Source: Phocoena phocoena
Taxonomy: Eukaryota; Chordata; Mammalia; Artiodactyla; Phocoenidae
Direction of reading: 5' to 3'
DNA: 64,000 nt
Assembly (NCBI RefSeq): GCF_963924675.1
Contig: NC_089234.1
Span: 26,837,668 to 26,901,667 of the forward strand
The translations under genes were made by a program, and so were the position numbers. Of this stretch, positions 1 through 9,800 are shown in pieces. The first letter of the stretch is position 1, and each line of letters opens with the position of its first letter. The notes beneath the pieces are model-generated. The model saw only the letters and a program-made list of their open reading frames with translations. It was not told the origin of the DNA and ran no database searches.

Positions 1-1105
1 TGCCTGACTTATGTCACTTAGCATAATACCTCAAGACCCATCCATGTCACAAATGGCAAGATTCCATATTTTTTTTATGGCTGAGTAGTATTCTGTTGTA
101 TATATGGATACCACATCCTCTTTATCCATTTATGCACCAAGGCATGCTTAGGTTGTTTCTATGTCTTGGCTATTGTAAATAAGGCTTCAGTGAACATGGG
201 GGTGCATATATCTTTTCAAATTAGTATTTTTGTGTTTTTAAAAAATAAATACTCAGAAGGGAATTACTTGATCATATAGTAGTTCTATTTTTCATTTTTT
301 TGAGAAAACTCCACACTGTTTTCCATAGTGGCTGCACCAATTTACATTCCTACAAACAGTGCACGAGGGTTCCCTTTTCTCCATACCCTCACCAGCACTG
401 GTTATCTCTTGTCTTTTTGATAATAGCTATTCTAACAGGTGTGAAGTGATATCTCATTGTGGTTTGGATTTGCGTTTCCCTGATGATTAGCGATGTTTAG
501 CATCTTTTCATGTGCCTGTTGGCCATCTCTATGTCTGCTTTGGAAAAATGTCTGTTCAGGTCCTCTGCCCATTTTCTAATCAGATTCTTTGGTTTCTGCA
601 ATTGAGTTGTAAAATTGCAACTTTATATATATATATATATATCCAAAATTGCAACTTTATATATATGTAATATATATAATATATATCCAAAATTATATAT
701 TTGGGATATTAACCCCTTATTGGATGTATGCTTTGCAAATATTTTCTCCTATTCAGTATGTTGCCTTTTCATTTTGTTGATGATTTCCTTTGCTGTGTAG
801 ATGCTTGTTAGTTTGATGTGTCCCACTTGTTTATTTTTGCTTTTGTTGCTTTTGTTTTGGAGTCAGATCCAAAAAATCATTGCTAAGACTGGTGTCAAGG
901 AGCTTATGGCCTATGTTTTCTTCTAGGAGTTTTATGGTTTCAGATCTCACATTCAAGTCTTTAATCCATTTTGAGTTGATTTTTGTGTATAGTATAGGAT
1001 AGTCTAGTTTCATTCTTTTGCAAGTAGCTGTCCAGTTTTCTCAACACTATTTATTGAAGAGACTGTCCTTTCCCCCATTTTATATTCTTGCCTCCTTTGT
1101 AATTT
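1..1105 (-). repeat. L1M-type LINE fragment, antisense
   Basis: The minus strand reads the end of L1 ORF2 and the L1 3' region. A short frame at 1013-831 carries [20 protein letters not shown], the known L1 ORF2 C-terminal motif. The plus strand shows the usual antisense phrases (for example the GGCTGAGTAGTATTC box near 80). An AT-rich expansion sits at about 623-690. Old and decayed; it continues past the left edge. Confidence 0.9.
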
Positions 1106-2259
1106 AAAAAAATTGGTCTTATTATTCTTTAGTTTTATGAACAAAGTTGTGTTTACCTTCCCCTCACAAGCTATTCTTAAAATAGTTCTGTTAATGCTGT
1201 TTGTACCCTACTTTTTTTTCGTATAATAGTATCATAAACATCTTGTCTATATTCTTTGGGAACATCATTTTAAATGTTTGTGTAATATTCCATTAAGTAG
1301 ATGGACCATCATTTATTCAACATGTTTTTGGTCTTGACCCCTTGAAGACAAGGCACATCATTCTTTCCCTTTTAATCCATTTTGATTCAATCACCCATGA
1401 AGTTGGCTAACCTTCTTTTGAATTTATATTTTCTGTCTGCACCATCTCTTTGAGGTAGTGGTATGCCAGTTGCTACGTGAAATGGAACTTCTTTTCATTT
1501 GCCTTAAACTTTACTCATTCAAGCTTCAGATAGGCTTCTTGGTCTTGTTATCCTTTAGTTTGATGAACGAAGTTGTGTTTACCTTCCCCTCCCTGCTCTT
1601 AAGCTTTAGTTCTGTGCACTCCCTCCCCAGCCGTCACAGGCAGGCACTGCTATATAGATGGTAGGCCCCACAGTGTGCTCCTGCCCCCATCATGGATGTG
1701 ACTCTCAGCCTTCTGGTCTGTGGACAGCATTCAGGTGTATATTTCCCCACTGTGAGGTGGGATGTTTGCTGGTAAGAACAAGATTCCTTTGTCTTTCTTT
1801 TTTTTCCTTCCCAAGTACATCTATTTCCCTTCCCCTTGGGTGGCCTGGGGTGCCCTGTTGGCTGGATCTTAGGAACTGGCTGCCTTACCCTTCACCTGCC
1901 CTGGACTATGTCTCTCCTCTTCCTGACTTCTGTTGACCTCCTGTTCCCACTCCACTGGTCCCTCCCTCACAGTGCTGTCACTTGCACTTCTGCTACTGGC
2001 CTCTCCTCACCCAGTGAGTTTGTGTGACCTTCGCACTGCATTCATGCTTTGGGACTTAGCCGCTATAATGATGTCAATGGCGCAGGTTAGCAGATGGTGG
2101 CAACAGCGATGAGACCTGACATGTTCTAATGACTCTCTCCTTCCCACCCTTGCTGGCCGAGCCGATGGAGGGGCAGAGGTTTCCTTGAGGCATTTTAGGA
2201 GGGGGCCGAGGGAATTCGGGGGTCCCCAGGTGCCGATGAAGCCTGTGACCTTTGCTGCT
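1106..2259. other. FBXW4 intron, unassigned sequence with an internal direct duplication
   Basis: No exon is seen. About 80 bases at 1113-1195 recur with roughly 85% identity at 1538-1615. The rest is pyrimidine-rich and unassigned. Confidence 0.5.
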
Positions 2260-2585
2260 ATAATATCAGTGTTTCACAAGCAGGGCGGTTCGGGAACCCA
2301 CTTGCAGCCCATCAAAAATTGATTTAATTGCAATTTTTCCTCCAATTAGGAGCACTGGAGCCTGACTAATTGGAGTAATAGAGAGTAATAAGGCTCAGAT
2401 AAAAAGCCTTCCTCGGCGGCCTTTGTATCTCGTGTCAGTGCCTGTCAGAGGTCAGAGAGCTTGCATATTCTATTAGGCAGCCCGGCCTTCATTTGTACAA
2501 ATTAGTTTACCCAACAGTAATTAAAATGCCAATGCGGGTTGAAGAGAACTGAATACCCTTGATGGGCATGTTGGTGAATGATGTG
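2260..2585. promoter_or_regulatory. Candidate conserved enhancer in FBXW4 intron
   Basis: The block is dense in homeodomain cores: ATTTAATTGC, CCAATTAGG, ACTAATTGG, GAGTAATAGAGAGTAATAAG, AAATTAGTTT and CAGTAATTAAAA. It has no repeat signature and differs in composition from its GC-richer flanks. FBXW4 introns are known to hold FGF8 limb and brain enhancers. Conservation itself cannot be measured here. Confidence 0.5.
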
Positions 2586-2877
2586 ACAGCTCTGGTGGCC
2601 TCTCTTGCCAAAGTGTGTCAGCCCCAGCTCAGAGGCGGCTGGGGCCTGGGCCAGCTGGGCAGCTCCAGGCCAGCCACGGGGCACAGCTGCCGAGCACGCC
2701 CCTTCTGCTGCCCCTCCTCAGAGCCCCACAGTCGCTCCTTTCTTCTTCCAGGTGGAGTCATTTGTTCACTTGTCCATTTGTTCATTCAGTAAGCATTTGA
2801 GTTTTCAATATGTGTCAGGCATGATACTAGGTGCTAGGGAGAGAACTTATGGGGCACAGGGTGTAAAATCACCTGGG

Positions 2878-3071
2878 CTCTGGAATTAAGACTAACTGGG
2901 TTCAAATTCTAGTCCTACTAGTTGCTCGCTATGTGAGCTAGAGCAAGTTATGTTACCTTTCTGTGTCTCAGTGTCCTCGTCTGTCAAATAGGGAAAGTGG
3001 TACCTGCTACATAGAGTTACAAGGATTAGACAGGGAAATGCTTTTGAAACACTTGCTCAGAACCTGGCACG
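2878..3071 (+). repeat. MIR SINE, 5' part, interrupted by two CHR SINEs
   Basis: It reads like the MIR consensus from the GGGCTCTGGAATTAAG region through the TGTGTCTCAGTGTCCTC core. The element resumes at 3688 (AGCAAGTGCTCAGTCAA) after the insertion. Confidence 0.85.
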
Positions 3072-3072
3072 A

Positions 3073-3425
3073 GGGCTTCCCTGGTGGCTCAGTGGTTAAG
3101 AATCCACCTGCCAATGCAGGGGACATGGGTTCGAGCCCTGGTCCAGGAAGATCCTACCTGCCGAGGAGCAACTAAGTCCGTGCGCCACAACTACTGAGCC
3201 TGCGCTCTAGAGCCCGCGAGCCACAACTACTGAGCCCGCGTGCCACAACTACTGAAGCCCGCTGCCTAGACTCCATGCTCCGTGACAAGAGAAGCCACCG
3301 CAGTGAGAAGCCTGCTCACCACCAGGAAGAGTAGTCCCCGCTCGCCGCAATTAGAGAAAGCCCGTGCGCAGCAACAAAGACCCAGTGCAGCCAAAAATAA
3401 ATAAGTTAAAAAAAAATTTTTTTTA
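3073..3425 (+). mobile_element. CHR-type SINE (long form)
   Basis: A tRNA-related head GGGCTTCCCTGGTGGCTCAG is followed by the long body with repeated CCACAACTACTGAGCC units and an AAATAAATAAG tail. The type is common in cetaceans. A 13-base target duplication, AGAACCTGGCACG, flanks this copy together with its neighbour (3059-3071 and 3675-3687). Confidence 0.93.
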
Positions 3426-3462
3426 AGTAAAATGGCTGAGAGCCTATTAAAAAAAAAAGGGA

Positions 3463-3674
3463 GGGGCTTCCCTGGTGGTGCAGTGGTTGAGAGTCCAGCT
3501 GCTGATGCAGGGGGCACAGGTTCGTGCCCCGGTCTGGGAAGAACCCACATGCCGCGGAGCGGCTGGGCCCGTGAGCCATGGCTGCTGAGCCTGCGCGTCC
3601 GGAGCCTGTGCTCCGCAACGGGAGAGGCCACAACAGTGAGAGGCCCGCGTACCGCAAAAAAAAAAAAAAAAAAA
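3463..3674 (+). mobile_element. CHR-type SINE (short odontocete-like form)
   Basis: The head is GGGGCTTCCCTGGTGGTGCA. The body has GGAGCGGCTGGGCCCGTGAG and AGGCCCGCGTACCGC, then a pure A tail. The short body differs from the adjacent long copy. It appears to have inserted in the A-rich tail of that copy. Confidence 0.93.
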
Positions 3675-5184
3675 AGAACCTGGCACGCAGCAAGTGCTCA
3701 GTCAAGTCAATTCCTAATGTAATTAAGAGGGTCTAAACTAAGGCAGAGGCAGCAGGGTCAACCTGCTATTCACCGTGCCCACACCCAACTAATTTTCCTT
3801 CGTACTTTCCTCTCCTCTGTTCTGTATCTTGCTATTTTCTATTCCTCAACTTGAGTACCAGAATCCCTAACTCTCCTGGTCTCTCTGATGTGAGGGCTCT
3901 TACGTCTACTTCTTGGGCCTGATGATGATCTCTGTGATGCCAGGTTTGCCTGAGTTGGGGCCAGGAGGCCAGTACGGTAGGTTGGGGATCTGGGCAGGGT
4001 CTGGGACTGGATCCCAGACCAGAAATTGTAGAAGGCTGGCTTCTGATAAGGGCTTTCTGGTCCAAAAAGAGTAGAGTTTGTGGAGTCAGAATGACTTTTA
4101 GACCCTCAGGGTGAGAGAGTGCATGCACTTGTGTGAGAGCATGTGTGTCTATGTGTGTGTTGACATTTTTAGGTATTGCTGGTACTTCTCATCTGTTATC
4201 TGGTTGCACTGCTTATGAGGGACTTCACTGTTCCAACGATGTATGACTATGTCATGTGTCATTCAGGTCTGAGTCTGGTGATTTGGGAATTACTCCTCTA
4301 AGAAGCAGAGGGACCCCCCCCCCCCGCTCACAGCTTGTGTGACTAGCTTGCCCAGCCTTGTTGGCTGTGAGCTTTGGAAGGCCTTTCAGTTGAGGCCCAC
4401 AGGTTTGTTTGGGGCATCTCTTTGGGGCCAGGCGCCGTGCTGGGCACCGGAGTACACAAGAGCCACCAGACAGTCCATGATCTCAAAATGAAGATGGGAA
4501 GATAACCCCCCAAATACCATTTGTCTCATGAAGGTGAGATCAGGGTGTGGCAGGACTTAAGAGGAAGGCCAGTCAAGCTACCAAGCAGCCAGCAGCTCCT
4601 GCCTCTGCCTGTTCAGCACAGGTTTGTCATCCCTGTTCCTGGATAGTCCTTGTGGTTTGGATGTGAGACTTGGTGAACGTTCCAAGCAGGACCTGGCTCC
4701 AAATCTGCTTGACTGTTGCATACATGGTTTTTTTTTTTTTTTTTTACTGAGTGTTATATTTGATTAAACCCTTAAGCCCTCAAATGCCAGGGAGACTCTC
4801 TACTCTCCCTCCTGTGCCTCCTCCCTGCTTCACATGGTTAAGCAAGGGAAAAGGGCAGCTTTTGGAAAGAAATGTTCATGGCCGTCATGTCCAGGCAATC
4901 AGGAAAGGCCCTCCTCCTGGAGGCAGAGGGCCGGGGCCAGGCCGGGTGGGCAGGGACAGAGGGCAGGAGTCCAGGGCCAGGTGTTCCCATCCCCGGCCCG
5001 GCCTGCTGGGGGTCAGAGCTGTGGGAGTGACAGGGATTCAGCTTACAGGTGCCTCCCATCTCTCTCCATTGACTTACCTTGACGCTAAGTTAGGCCTGTT
5101 GCCTGTCAGAGGCCTGCCATAGGCCTCCTTAAGAGTTGTCTGTATGTCTGTGCTGGCGCCCCTCACCTGGCCCCCTACTCCTCA
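3675..5184. other. FBXW4 intron, no exon found
   Basis: It holds the end of the split MIR (to about 3710), an L2-like piece near 4430-4500 (GTGCTGGGCACCGGAGTACA) and a T tract at 4730-4745. Nothing else is recognised. Confidence 0.5.
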
Positions 5185-5300
5185 AAAGTCTGGAGAGCCC
5201 AATTGCCCGCTCGAATGATTTCTAAGTGGCTATTATGTTTCCAACCCAAAGTAATTGGCTTTACCAGTTATTAATGGATTACCCTCAAGAGAAAAATGTT
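5185..5300. promoter_or_regulatory. Candidate conserved noncoding element in FBXW4 intron
   Basis: A short A/T-rich block with CCCAATTGCC, AAGTAATTGGC and AGTTATTAATGGATTACC sits in GC-richer surroundings. TAAT/ATTA and GGATTA (OTX/PITX-like) cores are present. Low-to-moderate confidence without alignment. Confidence 0.35.
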
Positions 5301-6807
5301 GGTGGGGGAGGGAAGTGAGGATAACACCTGGCTTTGTAGTTTGGGGCTTCAGTGTCCAGTGGCTGCTTCCCAGGCTGGGAGTCACTTGGGGCATGATGGA
5401 ATGGCTGTTTTAGCATGTCACTCTAGTTTAGTGGCTGCTGGCATGCCTATGGGTTGAGAGGAAGCTGGGAAGACCGAGCATGTCCCTAGAGAAGTCTTGA
5501 CTTGAGGCATGGATGCTCCAGGGTGGTTCATGTGGCCTTTTTGTCAGCCTGGGGTTGAAACATAGATCCCTGCCCTGCAATTTTGATTGTAAATCAGTGG
5601 CTTGGCCAATGCCTGCCCTAACATCTCCCCATCAGCAACTAGCAGGCCAACCCCCCGCCAAGCCAAAGCCATCAGCTTCTCAGAGCCCCGACTGCGGAAA
5701 TCCACCTCCCTACGGACGTGCTTGGGATCAGAGAGCCACAGGTGCTGGGCAAGGCCAGGGCCAATGGACTGCTGTCCCACACTGCTAACATGTCATTAGT
5801 ATGTCCAGTTCCTCCCCCCATGCCCAGACGTGTAGGGACATGGCCCTTCCCTGCCCCAGGGCTCCTGAGTGACATAACTGCTTTCAGCTCTCTTGTTCCA
5901 GTTTAGATTTTCAAGCCCAGGGTTCCTGCAGGCGCCCCCTCCCAACCCCTTCCAAATCCTCTAACAAAGGTGTGGTCTGGCTTGTGGGTTCAAGTTCTAG
6001 TCCTAGCACTATGGCCAGCCTGGCTCATTGCACAGATTTCTTCTCACTGGGTTTGGGCCTCCACTTAAAATGAAACTCTGCAGATTGTATATGTTGAACT
6101 TTTTAGGGGTTTAAGAGAGACTCTGGGAAATACTGAGTGTTCCTTCTCTCCTGCCTCTTGGCAGTGTCTGTCATTATCCTTTAAACTCTGTCTGACGCCT
6201 ATCCCACTCCACAGCAGTCCTGGCTGCCTGGCCCCTCACATTCCCTACTTTCCCACCCTCACCTTTTCACGTTGTTACCCACCTTTCATAGTTGGCCTTT
6301 TCTCAGTTTGGTGCCTTTATACCTGCCTGGTGCTTGTACCATGTTACCATATTCCCCCAGCTCTTAAAACCTTCGGTAAAGCCCCCCAGCCTCCCTCACC
6401 TCTGACCAGGGCATCCCCTTCTGGCACCCAGCAACCTATTCCCAGGAGACCATTTCTGTGGTGTGGCATTGTGAACTTGGTGTTCATACAACCGAAGCCC
6501 AACAGGCTTGCTCTCCCTTGGCCTCAGTTGCACATCTAGAGATCCATTTTTATGGTGGGCAGAGACTAGCAAACTCAGCTATTGAATCCATGGGTCCTCT
6601 GGCCAAGCAGCTCTGGGAGGTTACAGCCCTCACTTTGCTTCCATATGGTCTTCCCACAACTTCTCTGATGGCTCTCTTGGCTGCTTCTCTCATCCTGGCT
6701 TAACCCCATGATCCCCTGGAGAATGAGCACAGCACTTCCAATTGTATAGCCATTTCTGCCACAAGTTCTGACAAGCCAGACCTAACGGCTCTCCTTTTGT
6801 TTGGCAG
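5301..6807. other. FBXW4 intron up to the first exon in the window
   Basis: A MIR-like stretch lies at about 5975-6095 (GGGTTCAAGTTCTAGTCCTA). The rest is unassigned GC-balanced intron. I looked for the preceding FBXW4 exon and did not find it. Confidence 0.5.
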
Positions 6808-6873
6808 CTCCTTTGTGACAGGGACAGCCTGTTGTGGGCACTTCTCACCCCTAAGAATCTGGGACCTCAACAG
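6808..6873 (+). CDS. FBXW4: FBXW4 coding exon (sixth of nine by comparison with human)
   Basis: A 66-base exon lies between a pyrimidine-rich acceptor (CTCCTTTTGTTTGGCAG) and a GTAAGA donor. It encodes SFVTGTACCG then HFSPLRIWDLN, one WD40 strand set ending in the WD dipeptide. It begins with the last base of a split Ser codon and ends with two bases of another. It is too short to show up as an open reading frame with a start codon. Confidence 0.92.
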
Positions 6874-9800
6874 GTAAGAGATTCCTGAGCCCACCATGGC
6901 TTCCAGGGTGGGCGGGGATGGAGCGGTTGGGAAGCAGAGGAAAGCTGGCTGAGCCAGCCCCTGGTTCAGTTGGCCGAGTGGTCCAGGAGGATGCTGGAAG
7001 GACCCTGCCCCAACACCCACTGACAGCCTCCGCTGTGGCACCTTCGCACATGGAATCATTTGTTAGCTTGAGGAGACTGTTGAAGTAATTTATAATAGGT
7101 AAATAATTTCATGTAGAATTTATGATAACAACAACAACAACAGTCTGGATGCATGATACTTCTTCTCTAAGGAGTGCCTGACTATGTGGCTATAGAAAAT
7201 CCCATCTATCCTCAGAAATGATTTTTCTAAAATAAAGAAAATTTGGAAGTGGCCTACAGATCCGTAAGAAGAACAATACAGAACAGTTAAAATATATCCA
7301 GTTTTTGTTCACAATTCTCTGCCTTGGCAGGCTTGACACATTCCCACCTGATTACCTGCCATTCTGTTGGGGTTTTTTTCATCTTTCATTTTGATATAAT
7401 TACAGATTCACAGGAAGTTACAAAAGTAGGAAGGCAAGGTACCTGTGTAACATCTTACATAATATCAAGTCTAGGAAGTTGACATTGGTACAGTCCATAG
7501 ACCGTTATCTGATTGTACTTATTCGTGTGGTATGTGTGTGTGTGTGTGTGTACGTATTTCTTTGCGGTTTTATCCCATGTGTAGAGTCATGTAACTGCTA
7601 CCACAGTCAAGATAAAGAACTGTTTGTTCCATCAGCACAGAGACCCCTCATGTACCCCTTTATAGTTGCACCCATCCTCCTCCCCTCCTCCACTCCTTCT
7701 TGCCCTAACCCCTGGCAACCACTTAGGTGTTCTTCATCTCTGTCATTTAAAAAGTATTATATAAATGAAATAATATATCTAACATTTGGAGTTTTTTTTT
7801 TTTTTTTTTTTTTTACTGAGCATAATTACCTTGAGATCCACAGAAGTTGATTCATGTGTCAGTCGTGCTTTATTTCTTATTGCTCAGTAGTATTCCCTGG
7901 TATGGATGTACCAAAGTTTCTTTCCCCATTGACCAGCATCCACCCACTGAAGGACGTTTGAGTTGTTCTCAATTTTCTGACTATTGCAGATCAAGCTACT
8001 ATGAACATTTGCGTATAGGCTTTTGTGTGGACATATATTTGCAGTTTTCTGGAATTAATGCGGGGGAAAACAATTGCTGAGTCATTAGTAAGTGTGTGTT
8101 TAGTTTTTTACCTGCCAGACTATTTTGAGTATCTTTACCACTTTATATTCTGATCCCAGTGTCTGAGAGATCTAGTTTCTTCACATTCTCAACAGCATCT
8201 GGTAGTGTCACTATTTTTTATTTTAGCTATTTTAATGGATGTGTTAATCGTGGTTTTAGTTTGAATTTCCCTAATAGCTAGTGATGTTGAACAAGTTTTC
8301 TTGTGCTTATTTGCCTTCTGTATATTCTCTTTGGTGAAATGTCTGCTCATGCTTTTTGCCCATTTCTAACTGGATTGTTTGCTTTTTCACCGTTGAGGTT
8401 GCAGAGGGGCATTTCTGCTGAAAGTCAGTTTTATTTAGTCACATAGCTGGACCTTATGCTTGGCATCAATATTGATCTGGGCCTGGGATGGCGGACAAGC
8501 TGGGGCAGGGAGGGTGTACACCACCCCACCGTGACCCAGCTTTATCTGGAAGGTTGAGTCGTCTTCGGCCTCTTCTGCCCGTGGTTGCCTTGGTAGGGAT
8601 GCTTCTGGGCACAGATTTATGGTCAGGATGGCATTCTAAGGCACCAGCTGCCTCAACATTCTCTTATGAAATCCCTAGACCTCACTAACCCTGAACACTG
8701 GGTCTTTGCAGAACCCAGAAAGGACCCGAATGAAAATGGGCACAAGACAGCTATGGCCTCAGTTCTCACTGAAGCCAGACAACAATAGCCATTGCACCCT
8801 TACGCCAGCCTGAGGCAAGGCCGCCCTGGGCATCACTTGGCTTTCCCTTCTCTCTAGCTCCCGGACTCCCCTCCTCACCACTGAGGAGCCAGGCCTTGCT
8901 TAAACATCTCTTCCATTCCCAGGGAAGCCTGGACGACCAGTGGTGCAGGGACTGAGGGAAAGATGCCCTGGTGGAGGCATCTGCTTTCGGTGGGAGGAAA
9001 CGGATGGACAGGACGACTGTCTGTAGCTGTCTTTCCCAGAGAAGCCCAAGCAGATAATAAAGCCATGTAGAAAATAGGATTAAGGTAATGAACAGGCAGG
9101 ACAGAGTTTGATCTTTCAATAATGCCAAAGCCTGACTGACAGGCCAATCTGGAAGGTGGAGCAACATCGTCGGCAGGACTCAGTTGCCGGGCGGTGTTTG
9201 GTGCTGGGTGGATTCTTTGCTTTTAACCTGCCACCGCTGAAACTTGAGGAGTTCTGGGATTTTCTCTTTTATGTGTGTGCTACAACTTGCGGGGGAGGAG
9301 TACTGGAGGGGCAGTTTTGCTCAGAGCATCATCGCCCCTCCAGGGGCTGCCCTCGGGATGATGGTGGGGGCTGGGACGCGGCTCAGAGGTGCAGGCAGCC
9401 TGCTGGGCACCAGCACACCCTCATCTGTGTCTCTCCCAGTACTGGTCCTCAGGCTGCTTTTCACAGTGCCTGGAGACCTCTTTCAAGGTCACCATGGCTC
9501 CCTCAGCCCTTTGTTCATCAGGATTCCTGGAGACTCTGTTCTCCCTCTGGGCTAGGGATGGGGAGGTGCTACCTGAAAGCACGCAGGTCTGAGAGCACCT
9601 GTGGGCACAAAGCCATTGCCTAGATGGTAAGGAACTTGGCTGTCCCCCTCTCCCTTCCTCCTTTCCTGCCCTTCTCTCTCCTAGAGCTGCGGACAGGCCA
9701 AAGGACAGGGGATTTCTAACCTGTCTAAATCAGATGGGAAGAAAGAGTCCTTCACCCAATTTGGACGTGCTAGAGTGTTCCTGTTTCCGAGGATAGATGG

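Noticed and set aside
3073..3145. tRNA-like head of the CHR SINEs as possible tRNA genes
   Set aside because: The A and B box-like parts belong to the SINE promoter, and a cloverleaf with normal stems does not form. No real tRNA gene was found.
1..6807. Search for the FBXW4 exon before 6808 (encoding the blade ending just before SFVTG)
   Set aside because: No acceptor, matching frame and donor combination with the expected protein was found, so that exon probably lies left of the window.
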